A stretch of 42,773 nucleotides of DNA from Cellulosilyticum sp. (GTDB lineage: Bacteria > Bacillota > Clostridia > Lachnospirales > Cellulosilyticaceae), in contig JAGAVZ010000019.1 of the NCBI GenBank assembly GCA_017941635.1, positions 1 through 42,773 of the forward strand. Reading direction: 5' to 3'. Positions 21,205-29,713 of this stretch are shown here, piece by piece. The position numbers and the translations under genes are program-made. The notes below the pieces were generated by a model that made no database searches, was not told where the DNA came from, and was given only the letters and a program-made list of their open reading frames with translations. Within the stretch, counting starts at the first letter, position 1; each line of letters opens with the position of its first letter.

Positions 21205-22011
21205 TTATTTAACTGCACCTGTAATACCTTCCGCAAAGTTCTTTTGTAATATAAAGAAGATGACAACTGTTGGTATTGTACAAAGTAAAACTGCTAACAT
21301 AAGCATGCCATAATCTGTTACATAACCTTCTGTTAAGTTAGCTACAAGCATTGGCATCGTAATGCTCTTAGCATCACTCATAATCACTTTAGGCCATAAA
21401 TAGCTGTTCCAAGCATTCATAAAGGTAACTGTCATTGCTGCTGCATAGGTTGATTTCATCGTTGGCATAAACATTCTAAAAAATATACCTATCTCACTTA
21501 CTCCATCTATTCTGGCTGCTTCAATAATATCGTGCGGAAATGATCTCGCACTTTGTCTAAACATCATAATAAGGAAAGGCGTAGAAATTGTTGGTAAGAT
21601 AAATCCTATTGTACAATTAAGTAAGTTTGCCTTTGAAAACATTTGAAATAATGGAATCATTGTTGCTGCAAAAGGTACCATCATGGCCAGTAGGATAATA
21701 GACATAATTAAGTCTTTACCTTTATCATGATAAATTTCAAAACCATATCCTGCTAAGGAACAAATAACTAATGCTAAAACTGTTAGGATAATGGAATACT
21801 TAAAGGAATTAAACATAGCACTTGATACATTTTGAGCAGCTAAAAGATTTTTAAAGTTTTCGATGAGATAAGTACCAGGAAGAATTTTTCCTCTTATAAC
21901 ATCTACACTTTGGTTAGTTGCTGCCATAGCCATCCAAAACAGTGGAAAGACTGAAATCAGCGATACAATAGTTAAAAACAGATATTTTAAAAATTTCTTT
22001 AACTTAATCAC
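21205..22011 (-). CDS. sugar ABC transporter permease (MalG type)
   Basis: About 268 residues with six spans. The N-terminus LKYLFLTIVSLISVFPLFWM and the EAA loop EAARIDGVSEIGIFFRMFMP are characteristic of MalG-like CUT1 permeases. I place the start at GTG 22011, which has AGGTGA five bases upstream; a GTG at 22020 is an alternative. It overlaps the 3' end of the MalF-type gene by a few bases, implying coupled translation of the permease pair. It forms the channel for the lipoprotein encoded upstream. The ATPase is not in this locus, so a shared MsmK-type ATPase encoded elsewhere is expected. Confidence 0.92.
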   Translation of the reverse strand: MIKLKKFLKYLFLTIVSLISVFPLFWMAMAATNQSVDVIRGKILPGTYLIENFKNLLAAQNVSSAMFNSFKYSIILTVLALVICSLAGYGFEIYHDKGKDLIMSIILLAMMVPFAATMIPLFQMFSKANLLNCTIGFILPTISTPFLIMMFRQSARSFPHDIIEAARIDGVSEIGIFFRMFMPTMKSTYAAAMTVTFMNAWNSYLWPKVIMSDAKSITMPMLVANLTEGYVTDYGMLMLAVLLCTIPTVVIFFILQKNFAEGITGAVK

Positions 22012-22918
22012 GTTTATCACCTACTTTCATTTGAACAAAGGCTAGAATCGCTACTAAAATTAAGATGAGATAAGACATGGCTGCTGCATATCCAAAGTTT
22101 GGGACATATTTAAAGGACATATTATAAATATAGTGAGACATAGTAATTGTTGCATTAGCTGGTCCACCATTTGTTAAGTTCATAGACTCATCAAAGAGTT
22201 GCAATGTACCATTTGTAGACATGATTGCTGTTAATAAAATAATTGGTTTTAGAAGTGGTACTGTAATTTTCCAAAAGACCTCAAAACTATTGGCCCCATC
22301 AATCTTAGCTGCTTCATATAAGGAGTACTCAATATTTTGAAGTCCTGATAAGTAAAAGATCATATTATATCCTGTCCATCTCCATATTAAAGCAATGATA
22401 ATAATAGCCCTTGCGGAATTAGGTGCTGCTAAGAAATTATAACCTGTATCTAAAATTCCTAACTTAATAAGCACAGTATTTACAAAACCATCTACTGCAA
22501 ATAATGATCTAAAGATAACAGCATAGGATACGAGTGATGTGGCACATGGCAAGAAAATTGCTGTACGGAATAATCCTTTGCATCTCAGCTTTGGATCATT
22601 AAGCATAGTTGCTAACACTAATGCCAATACCAACATAATTGGTACTTGTATGATAAGATAGATAAAGTTATTCTTTAGCGCTTGCATAAATACTGTATCT
22701 TGAAACATACGTGTGTAGTTATATAATCCTGCCCATGTAAGTCTATTTCCTGTTCCTGTTTTGAAGGATAGGATTAATGCCTTGAACATTGGTAAGAAAT
22801 TCATTAGTACGATTAAAGCTACTGCTGGTAATAAAAAGAACCAACCTGTTAGATTGTGCTTTTGATGCATTACCAAAGTAGGTTTATTTCTTTTTATATT
22901 CGTTTTAACCTGACTCAA
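22004..22918 (-). CDS. sugar ABC transporter permease (MalF type)
   Basis: 304 residues, six spans. First span GWFFLLPAVALIVLMNFLPM after a basic N-terminus; EAA loop YEAAKIDGANSFEVFWKITV followed by PLLKPIILLT; C-terminal LTNGGPANATITMSHYIYNM, all typical of MalF-like CUT1 permeases. Translation starts at TTG 22918, with GGGGG seven bases upstream and no nearer ATG. It pairs with the overlapping MalG-type gene. A hairpin in the gap from the binding-protein gene may tune its level. Confidence 0.92.
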   Translation of the reverse strand: MSQVKTNIKRNKPTLVMHQKHNLTGWFFLLPAVALIVLMNFLPMFKALILSFKTGTGNRLTWAGLYNYTRMFQDTVFMQALKNNFIYLIIQVPIMLVLALVLATMLNDPKLRCKGLFRTAIFLPCATSLVSYAVIFRSLFAVDGFVNTVLIKLGILDTGYNFLAAPNSARAIIIIALIWRWTGYNMIFYLSGLQNIEYSLYEAAKIDGANSFEVFWKITVPLLKPIILLTAIMSTNGTLQLFDESMNLTNGGPANATITMSHYIYNMSFKYVPNFGYAAAMSYLILILVAILAFVQMKVGDKRD

Positions 22919-22991
22919 TTGTTAGCCCCCTTCTATTATTTTCTATTACAGTAGAAATCTTCATCAAATTTGCCACTGATAGATAGCATAA

Positions 22992-23017
22992 TGGGGAACA
23001 GCCCTATCTGCTCCCCA
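22992..23017 (-). promoter_or_regulatory. intercistronic hairpin between binding protein and permease genes
   Basis: Stem TGGGGA (22992-22997) with TCCCCA (23012-23017), continued by CAG/CTG around a CCCTAT loop after one A/C mismatch. No U tract follows, so it looks like an mRNA-stability element rather than a terminator. Confidence 0.6.
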
Positions 23018-23032
23018 CTTAATGCGCCTTAA

Positions 23033-24394
23033 CTATTTCCCCATTGCAAAGTTAACTGTACTTTCTGCAGCTTGAAGCTCAGAATCAATATCTGCTCCAG
23101 CAACAACATTTGTAATAGCTGTTGCAACAGCATCTCTTGCTTCATAGTAATATACACCTGTATTATTGCTTGGTACTTTACCTGCAAAATCAGTAATCAC
23201 TGAATAAACAGCTTCTCCACCAAAGAATTCTTGTGGCTCTCCATAAACTTTACTATCTGCTGCTGGAAGATAAGTTGCAAGCGCACCAGAGCTTGGGAGA
23301 ATTGTTTCATAGAATTCTACACTACCTGCAAATGTACTTGCTAAAAAGTCTTCTGCAAGCTCAACATTCTTACAATTTGATGTAACTGCCCAACTTGAAC
23401 CACCATTACTTGAATAATTTGTAGCATTTGATGCTTTTTCTAACTTAGGCATATTCGTAATTGCCCAATTACCAGATTGATCTGCTGATGTTTGAATAGA
23501 AGCCATAATCCAGCATCCATTAATTGTTCCAGCTACTGTACTATTTGTAATGCTACCAACATATTGATCCCAATCATTAACTTCTACCATTACACCTGAT
23601 TTAACCAATTCAGTATAAACTTGCATTACTTCTTTAAGCACATCGTTATTTACGATATTTGCGTTACCTTCTGCATCAAATAAGCTAGAACCAGCTGATT
23701 GAAGCATCATCATAATTAAGTCTGATTCACCTGCTTGCATAGATAAGAGCGGTTTACCTGTTTTTGCTAGTACATCCTTACCTTTTTCTATGTACTGTGA
23801 CCATGTAATATCTGTAAAGTCATCTACAGTGTAGCCTGCTTCTTTTAAAACATCCGTACGATAGCAAGCAATAACTGCACCATTATCAAAAGGAACTCCA
23901 TAATTTTTTCCATCTACTGTTGAGTAGCCTAATTTTCCTCCAGCAAACTGAGAAAAATCAATCTTTGAATCAGTTAAATCTGTAAAGGCTTCTGGATAAC
24001 TCATTTGATTCTTTTGGAAAGCATTATCTTGCATCAACATGATATCTGGCAAAGTATCCAAATTGCCTGATGTTGCTGCTGTTGTTAATTTGGTTTGAAT
24101 ATCTTCCCATGGCGTTTCAACAACATTTAATACAAAATCTGGATGATCCTTTTTATAAATTTCACCAGCCTGTTCCATTGCATAAATATTAAATGCTGGG
24201 TCCCAGCACCAAACCGTTAATTCATTTTCCTCTGCCTTATTACTATCTTGATTTTCATTATCCACTTTTTTTGTATTATCAGAACTGCTTGTAGTACCTG
24301 AACTATTCGCTGTAGTTGTTCCACTAGAACCACATCCACTCATAGAAACAACCATAGCCATTGCCATCAAAAATATAACTTTTCCTCTTTTCAT
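23033..24394 (-). CDS. sugar-binding lipoprotein of ABC importer (family 1)
   Basis: 453 residues. Signal peptide with lipobox MSGC (Cys21), then a Ser/Thr/Asn/Lys-rich linker to about residue 55. The mature domain is a family-1 solute-binding protein: LTVWCWDPAFNIYAMEQAGE, WEDIQTKLTTAATSGN, YGVPFDNGAVIACYRTDVLK and GGSSWAVTSNCKN. It captures oligosaccharides outside the cell and passes them to the MalF/MalG pair. The ATG at 24394 is chosen because GGGGGA lies upstream; five earlier in-frame residues have no support. A promoter is visible at 24471-24498. The beta-galactosidase downstream suggests a galactose-containing ligand. Confidence 0.93.
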   Translation of the reverse strand: MKRGKVIFLMAMAMVVSMSGCGSSGTTTANSSGTTSSSDNTKKVDNENQDSNKAEENELTVWCWDPAFNIYAMEQAGEIYKKDHPDFVLNVVETPWEDIQTKLTTAATSGNLDTLPDIMLMQDNAFQKNQMSYPEAFTDLTDSKIDFSQFAGGKLGYSTVDGKNYGVPFDNGAVIACYRTDVLKEAGYTVDDFTDITWSQYIEKGKDVLAKTGKPLLSMQAGESDLIMMMLQSAGSSLFDAEGNANIVNNDVLKEVMQVYTELVKSGVMVEVNDWDQYVGSITNSTVAGTINGCWIMASIQTSADQSGNWAITNMPKLEKASNATNYSSNGGSSWAVTSNCKNVELAEDFLASTFAGSVEFYETILPSSGALATYLPAADSKVYGEPQEFFGGEAVYSVITDFAGKVPSNNTGVYYYEARDAVATAITNVVAGADIDSELQAAESTVNFAMGK

Positions 24395-24470
24395 TATAAG
24401 TTCCCCCAATCCTTTACTTGAATATACAAAATACGCTTATCTATCTTCTTTCTCCTGTTTTAATTTAGTG

Positions 24471-24498
24471 ATTATGTATAGATTTACTTGTATTTCAA
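24471..24498 (-). promoter_or_regulatory. promoter of the sugar-uptake operon
   Basis: On the minus strand, TTGAAA (24498-24493), a 16-base spacer and CATAAT (24476-24471). It lies between the AraC regulator gene and the binding-protein gene and is a probable target of that regulator. Confidence 0.6.
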
Positions 24499-24606
24499 GT
24501 TGTTTATATATCATATATTACCATAAGCACTTTTTATCGTGTTAGCATTTTCAATTATATATTGTGCAATTTCAATCATTATTTTTGCTATAGCCCTCTC
24601 TACTTT

Positions 24607-25539
24607 CTACCACCCCTTTAAAGTGGAAATGTTATAATTCAGCAACTTTCCTTCATAGTTTTCTGATTGTCTCCGCCATTCATTAGGTGGCATTCCTACT
24701 ATCTTTTTAAAATTTCTGTCAAATGTGCAAGGTGTTGGATATCCTACCTTAATCGCAATATTGCGCATGGAATCATTTGTCTTTTTAATAAGTTCACAAG
24801 CTTTTTGAATACGAATCAAATTAATATATTCTAAGGGTGACATATTCATATATTCGCCAAAGAGTCTTCTAAAATGGGGCTCACTCATATGACACTCATC
24901 TGCTAGTTCTTCTATTTTTAAAGGCTCTGCATATTTTTCGGCCACGTAAGTTAATGCTCTCTCAATTTGCATATTATTTTTTGTACGTACCTTATTTTTA
25001 ATGGCTTCATTCTCATTCATTCGTACAAGCTCTAGAAGTAACGCTAAAGTTATACCTTTTATACTCTCCGAGTAAAACTCTTTTTTATGTATTGCTTCAC
25101 TAACAATCCCTTTAATTAGATACATCATGGTTTCACTTTCTTTGACATCAATAAATATAGCATTCTTATTAACACCATCAATAAGTTTTTGTGCAAATAA
25201 TGGACTTTCCTTATACATTTCCCTTAAAAAGCCTTCTGCATCTATAAAAATATACTCCCATGTACCTAATATATCTATATCACTTACAGTCGTATGTGGA
25301 AAATGTGCAGGTATAGCTGAAATCATCTGCTTTTCAAAACGATAATGACGATCTTCAAAAATCAAATCACCTGTACCATCAAGGCAATAGCCTATCTCTA
25401 ATAAATTATGAAAATGAAGTCCAGCTACATCACGTCCATAGATTCTTGTCCATTTTTGCCCTGTCAAAACAAGAACCCATTCATCTTGGGGTAATTCATA
25501 ATATCGGAACTCTATACTCTCTCTTTTCTTTTTTCCCAT
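24607..25539 (-). CDS. AraC-family regulator of the sugar locus
   Basis: 310 residues. N-terminal cupin-like sugar-sensing domain (HFHNLLEIGYCLDGTGDLIF around residues 42-61 and a run to IPAHFPHTT), and a C-terminal AraC double helix-turn-helix at about 205-290: IEELADECHMSEPHFRRLFG, then IAIKVGYPTPCTFDRNFKKI and the terminal GMPPNEWR. AAGGAA precedes the ATG. It lies directly upstream of, and on the same strand as, the sugar transporter and beta-galactosidase genes, the normal arrangement for a local activator responding to the imported sugar. Confidence 0.92.
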   Translation of the reverse strand: MGKKKRESIEFRYYELPQDEWVLVLTGQKWTRIYGRDVAGLHFHNLLEIGYCLDGTGDLIFEDRHYRFEKQMISAIPAHFPHTTVSDIDILGTWEYIFIDAEGFLREMYKESPLFAQKLIDGVNKNAIFIDVKESETMMYLIKGIVSEAIHKKEFYSESIKGITLALLLELVRMNENEAIKNKVRTKNNMQIERALTYVAEKYAEPLKIEELADECHMSEPHFRRLFGEYMNMSPLEYINLIRIQKACELIKKTNDSMRNIAIKVGYPTPCTFDRNFKKIVGMPPNEWRRQSENYEGKLLNYNISTLKGW

Positions 25540-25728
25540 AATTCCTTCTTACACCTCTTTAGTTATTAAATATATTGTACATTATTTATATATATTATTT
25601 TATTTTTCAGAAAATTTCAACATATAATCTTTCTCTAGTATATTTTCACTAAATCTCTATCTTTATTTTACTACTAACAATTTTACAAGTAAGAAATCAG
25701 ATTAAGCTCCATATTTTTTCCATTCAAA

Positions 25729-25752
25729 AAGAGCACCTTAAATGGTGCTCTT
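25729..25752 (-). terminator. terminator after dxs
   Basis: 9-bp inverted repeat AAGAGCACC (25729-25737) and GGTGCTCTT (25744-25752) with a 6-base loop, followed by TTTG on the minus strand. Confidence 0.85.
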
Positions 25753-25782
25753 CTTAAATATTCTCATTTTTTAAGGGGCATC

Positions 25783-27543
25783 TTATTGTCCTAATACTTT
25801 TATAATATCCGAAACAATTAATTCTGGAGTTAAATGATAACGCTCTTTAAGTTCTTCTAATGGCACATTATCTGTAAACTCTTTAGTTGCCCCAAAGTTT
25901 AGTACTTTAATATCTTTATCCCCATAGAATCTTGTAATCATCTCACCAAAACCGCCATCTAATGCACCATCTTCTAATGTGATGATCAATTTATGGTCTT
26001 TAATAAGATTGTTTAGTAATGCTTTATCTACTCCTGTAATAAATCTTGGATTAATTAAAGTCGCTTTAATTCCTTTTTCTACTTTTAAAGTTTCTTGAAC
26101 TTGTTGTCCTAAGTGATAAAAGCTTCCCAGTCCAACAATTGCTACTTCACTTCCATCTATTGTTTTCTCATAAACATTCAACTTACTAAAATCAGCTTCT
26201 ATCACCTTACCTGTTTCCACAACTGGCATACTTGGCACACGAATAGCAACTGGCCACTGAGTTTGATCAATTCCCCATTCCATCATTGCTTTAAGCTCTT
26301 CTTTATTAGTTGGGGCTAAGTAAATGATATTAGGAATCTTTGAAATTAGTGGAATATCAAAGTTTCCAAGATGTGTTACACCAGACCCAGTAATGCCTCC
26401 ACCAAAAACAAGTAATACAGCAGGATTATGATTAATTGCTAAGTCTTGTGATAATTGGTCATAGGTTCTCTGAATGAAAGAGCTTAATACACTAAATACT
26501 GGTTTTGTTCCTTGTGAAGCCATGCCTGATATAAGCGCTACCGCATGTTCTTCTGCAATCCCTACATCTATATATTGCTCACTTAGTTCTTTTCTTACTC
26601 TATTTACGGCAACACTACCTGGTGTTCCAGCTGTAATAGCTACTACTTTTGGATCTTGTTTTGCTTTTTCTAACAGGTAATCTCCTACAATGGTGTGATA
26701 GGTTTCTATCGGCATCCCATTTGTTAAGGTTGCTTTATTTTCTAAATTAAATGGCTGTGACCAATGGAAACTTTCCTTGTTTTCTTCAGCTTCCTGATAG
26801 CCTTTTCCCTTTGTTGTATGCACATGTACAACAACAGGATGATCAATATCTTTAACTTTACTAAAACCGTCAATTAAAGCTTCTACATCATTACCTTCCT
26901 CGATATAATAATAATCTAATCCAAGTGCTTTAAAGAAATTATTTTCTGCTTTACCTCTTGTTTCTCTAAGCTTAGCTAAGTTCTGATAAAGTCCACCATG
27001 ATTTTCTGCAATAGACATATCATTATCATTAACTACGATGATGATATTTTTTCCTGAAGCTGCTGCATTATTAAGCCCCTCATATGCTTGTCCACCACTT
27101 AAAGAGCCATCTCCAATCACTGCAATAATATTTTCATTGTCACCTTTTATATCTCTTGCTTTTGCTAATCCACAAGCTAAACTTATAGAGGTAGAAGTAT
27201 GCCCTATTGTAAAGAAATCATGTTCGCTTTCTTCTGGCGCTGTAAAACCAGTTACCGTCTTATACTTTTCTAAGTTTGTAAATGCTTCCTTTCTTCCTGT
27301 GAGCATCTTATGCGGATAGCATTGATGAGAAATATCATAAACAATCTTATCTATCGGTGAATTAAAAACATAATGTAATGCAATCGTCATCTCTACTACA
27401 CCTAAATTTGGCCCTAGATGACCACCTATTGCACCAACACGCTCAATAATCGCTTCTCGAATTTGCTGAGCTAAATGTTCTAGTTCTCCTTTATTAAGCG
27501 CCTTTAAATCACTCGGCTTATTGATTCTATCTAAAATTTGCAT
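25783..27543 (-). CDS. dxs: 1-deoxy-D-xylulose-5-phosphate synthase, divergent short form
   Basis: 586 residues, about 30 shorter than E. coli DXS. It condenses pyruvate with glyceraldehyde 3-phosphate for the MEP isoprenoid pathway and for thiamine and pyridoxal precursors. Visible: GGHLGPNLGVVE near residue 41, thiamine-diphosphate motif GDGSLSGG (145-152) ending in VVNDNDMSI, and the transketolase glutamate in VGIAEEHA (331-334). Some positions depart from the classical form: DISHQCYPHKMLTG, FTAPEESEHDFF where classical enzymes have a G-F-P-K-R stretch, and AGTPGS where they usually have A-A-M-P-x-G-T. I recall the same short form in other Firmicutes. It stands alone with its own terminator. 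Confidence 0.88.
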   Translation of the reverse strand: MQILDRINKPSDLKALNKGELEHLAQQIREAIIERVGAIGGHLGPNLGVVEMTIALHYVFNSPIDKIVYDISHQCYPHKMLTGRKEAFTNLEKYKTVTGFTAPEESEHDFFTIGHTSTSISLACGLAKARDIKGDNENIIAVIGDGSLSGGQAYEGLNNAAASGKNIIIVVNDNDMSIAENHGGLYQNLAKLRETRGKAENNFFKALGLDYYYIEEGNDVEALIDGFSKVKDIDHPVVVHVHTTKGKGYQEAEENKESFHWSQPFNLENKATLTNGMPIETYHTIVGDYLLEKAKQDPKVVAITAGTPGSVAVNRVRKELSEQYIDVGIAEEHAVALISGMASQGTKPVFSVLSSFIQRTYDQLSQDLAINHNPAVLLVFGGGITGSGVTHLGNFDIPLISKIPNIIYLAPTNKEELKAMMEWGIDQTQWPVAIRVPSMPVVETGKVIEADFSKLNVYEKTIDGSEVAIVGLGSFYHLGQQVQETLKVEKGIKATLINPRFITGVDKALLNNLIKDHKLIITLEDGALDGGFGEMITRFYGDKDIKVLNFGATKEFTDNVPLEELKERYHLTPELIVSDIIKVLGQ

Positions 27544-27625
27544 TTTTATCTTTTCCCTCTCTGATTTAATTCTATTGTCTCGTCCTATTATGCTTCCTAA
27601 TTTCTATTTCCAATCTCCTTTTCCT

Positions 27626-28363
27626 CTATCGAACCATCTCAAAATATATTGTTAACACTAAATAAATAGCTGGCTGATGTAAAAGATAGATTATTAGCGA
27701 ATGCTTTCCTATATATTCAACTAGTGTATCTTTTTTAACCTGTAATTGTTTCAGTAACCCTTTTTTATAGACCACTTGATAGAGAAAATAACCTGCCATA
27801 AATAAAAATAGCCAAGGAAACAATGAAAAATAATCTGTTGAATAAAAATCGGAATCTTTAAATCCTATATATGTCCTCAAATAACCTTGATATAATTCTT
27901 TTGGCATATAACAAAATACTGCTTGCCCCATGCCTATGTACCCTTCATTAATCTGCTTCAATCCTAAAAAAAGAAGCATACATCCAAAAAAACCCATTAT
28001 TGCAGAAATTTTCTTTAATATCTTTTCTAAAGGGATTAAAAGTAAAGTACATGAACCTAATAATGTTAAAATCCCAAATATAATTTGATTTTCAGACATA
28101 AATAACATTGTACTAACTGTAACTATTATACCTGCTCCAAATACTATAAGTCCACGTTTTAGTTTATGTTTTCCTATATCCCAACAAAATCCTGATAATA
28201 AAATAAATATCCAACAAATACTTTGCTGCCAAATATAGGCACCTTCTGACTTATACCAAGTCCAGTTTATATCAAATATATAAACCAAATCCCAAATCGA
28301 ATGGTATATTACCATGTTTATCAAATTAATTCCCCTAATATAATCTAAAATCCTATATCTCAT
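27626..28363 (-). CDS. DUF1624/HGSNAT-like integral membrane acyltransferase
   Basis: 245 residues with about seven or eight membrane spans. The opening RILDYIRGINLINMVIYHSI followed by WDLVY, and the later IWQQSICWIFILLSGFCWDI, are the signatures of the DUF1624 (heparan-alpha-glucosaminide N-acetyltransferase catalytic) family, with the conserved H in the first span. Near the end comes LVEYIGKHSLIIYLLHQP, also typical. Bacterial members are thought to move acyl groups across the membrane onto surface sugars; this is not demonstrated for this clade. GGAG lies upstream of the ATG. No partner gene is obvious next to it. Confidence 0.85.
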   Translation of the reverse strand: MRYRILDYIRGINLINMVIYHSIWDLVYIFDINWTWYKSEGAYIWQQSICWIFILLSGFCWDIGKHKLKRGLIVFGAGIIVTVSTMLFMSENQIIFGILTLLGSCTLLLIPLEKILKKISAIMGFFGCMLLFLGLKQINEGYIGMGQAVFCYMPKELYQGYLRTYIGFKDSDFYSTDYFSLFPWLFLFMAGYFLYQVVYKKGLLKQLQVKKDTLVEYIGKHSLIIYLLHQPAIYLVLTIYFEMVR

Positions 28364-28445
28364 ACGTATCTCCTCTTATAGTACTTCTATAGTATTTCTT
28401 ATTATATCGTACGCCTAATACCCTATTGTATCAATAATTAAATTT

Positions 28446-28479
28446 AAAAGGGATACATTAGTTTAAATGCATCCCTTTT
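28446..28479 (-). terminator. terminator after the DUF4428-like gene
   Basis: 14-bp stem with one mismatch: AAAAGGGATACATT (28446-28459) against AATGCATCCCTTTT (28466-28479), just downstream of the leftward gene ending at 28551. Confidence 0.8.
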
Positions 28480-28550
28480 AATTCTTATTTTTCATCCTTC
28501 AAACTGTCTATATTTTAAACTTTCCACAATCTTACTCAAGAAATTTTATT

Positions 28551-29141
28551 CTACTCAACCTTATTCTTTTGAATAAAGGTATTTAGTGCCTTACAAAAAG
28601 CCCTTGCCTCTTTTACATAGGTTGCTTCAAATCTAATTTTAACCTTCTGTATTTTGGGGTTATCATATAAAAATTTCACATAGTAAATTCGTGGTTTACC
28701 TTTATCATCTAGCTTAGCCACTATAGTTACATACCTTATACCTTCGTCATTAACACTCATTTTCTCAGTATTAATATGACTATATGCTTTTACTTGATTC
28801 ACTTGAAATATAGGCTTATACTTAAACATTTCTGTTTCTATTGTGTCTATAACAAATACTTTCTCATATTCATCTGTATATAAAGTATATTTATGGATAC
28901 CACATACAAAGTGTACTTTTTCCATACTTACTTTATTATCTTCAAATAGTTTTTCATCTTTCTGCATTTGTAGTATCATACTCTGTACTTCTTCTTTATT
29001 GCATCTATCCAAATGTGCATATGGATGTGTTGCTCTCCTACATTCATCGCATATATATTCTCCATTTTGAAGTTTCGTTCGTCTTGTTACTCTTAACTCC
29101 TTTTTGCAAAGACAACAATTTAACTTCTTTAATATACCCAT
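28551..29141 (-). CDS. DUF4428-like zinc-ribbon protein
   Basis: 196 residues. The N-terminus CCLCKKELRV...GEYICDEC forms a zinc ribbon resembling DUF4428 (CxxC at about residues 10-13 and 31-34). After a helical linker, residues about 80-196 make a beta-rich domain (YTLYTDEYEKVFVIDTIETE, YVTIVAKLDDKG, KVKIRFEATYVKEARAF), resembling the PH-like domain often found with this zinc ribbon. Soluble and cytoplasmic. AGGAGG precedes the ATG. It is transcribed away from the small gene at 29357. Function unknown. Confidence 0.75.
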   Translation of the reverse strand: MGILKKLNCCLCKKELRVTRRTKLQNGEYICDECRRATHPYAHLDRCNKEEVQSMILQMQKDEKLFEDNKVSMEKVHFVCGIHKYTLYTDEYEKVFVIDTIETEMFKYKPIFQVNQVKAYSHINTEKMSVNDEGIRYVTIVAKLDDKGKPRIYYVKFLYDNPKIQKVKIRFEATYVKEARAFCKALNTFIQKNKVE

Positions 29142-29356
29142 TTTTCCCTCCTATTCTCTTACTTTATTGAACACATTTTATTCTCTACTACTATTGTATT
29201 TAACTTTTTACAATTCTTGACTACTATTATTCTAGTTTTATCTTATTATCCTTAAAAAAACTTAAAAAGTACAATCGCTCCTTATAAGATAACTTTGAAT
29301 AAAATCAATGACTCATAGAATAATAATTAAGACTAAATTGTTAAAGGAGCATTTCA

Positions 29357-29659
29357 ATGAGTGAATTTAATTTTGTAGTATCCTGCTTAGATGCAAATGG
29401 ACAAAAACATGACCATGAAATATCTTTAGATAGCCAAGATTACAAAAGACATTATGAAGAAAATTATTCTGTACTAATGCAAAACTACCCACCAGATCAA
29501 GCTGAAAAACATATTTTAGCCACTAAAAAACATTATATTGAAGAAACAATTGCCAAAAAACTTGGTGCTCATACACCTGTTGAATATGATATCGCTGAAA
29601 TGATTAATACCTTAGATCGCGATGTAAAAGGTGTATTACAAACTGAAGGACTACGTTAG
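29357..29659 (+). CDS. small protein of unknown function, paralogue of a nearby remnant
   Basis: 100 residues, soluble, charged, no recognised domain. It begins with a beta-hairpin-like stretch (FNFVVSCLDANGQKHDHEIS), continues helical with many charged residues, and ends with a conserved block THTPVEYDIAEM-type sequence (AHTPVEYDIAEMINTLDRDV). AAAGGAG precedes the ATG. It is convergent with the ferritin-like gene. A decayed second copy of its last 36 codons lies at 31081-31191 on the other side of that gene, so the family was duplicated around it. That linkage is the only hint of function. Confidence 0.8.
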   Translation: MSEFNFVVSCLDANGQKHDHEISLDSQDYKRHYEENYSVLMQNYPPDQAEKHILATKKHYIEETIAKKLGAHTPVEYDIAEMINTLDRDVKGVLQTEGLR

Positions 29660-29668
29660 ATAAGATAT

Positions 29669-29709
29669 AAAGGGTAGACTCATAAATCATTTTATGAGCC
29701 TACCCTTTT
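29669..29709. terminator. bidirectional terminator
   Basis: 18-bp stem with one A/C mismatch: 29669-29686 pairs with a right arm that begins at 29691 and ends in CTACCCTTT, with T and A runs on the two sides. It serves the plus-strand small gene and the convergent ferritin-like gene. Confidence 0.9.
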
Positions 29710-29713
29710 ATTT

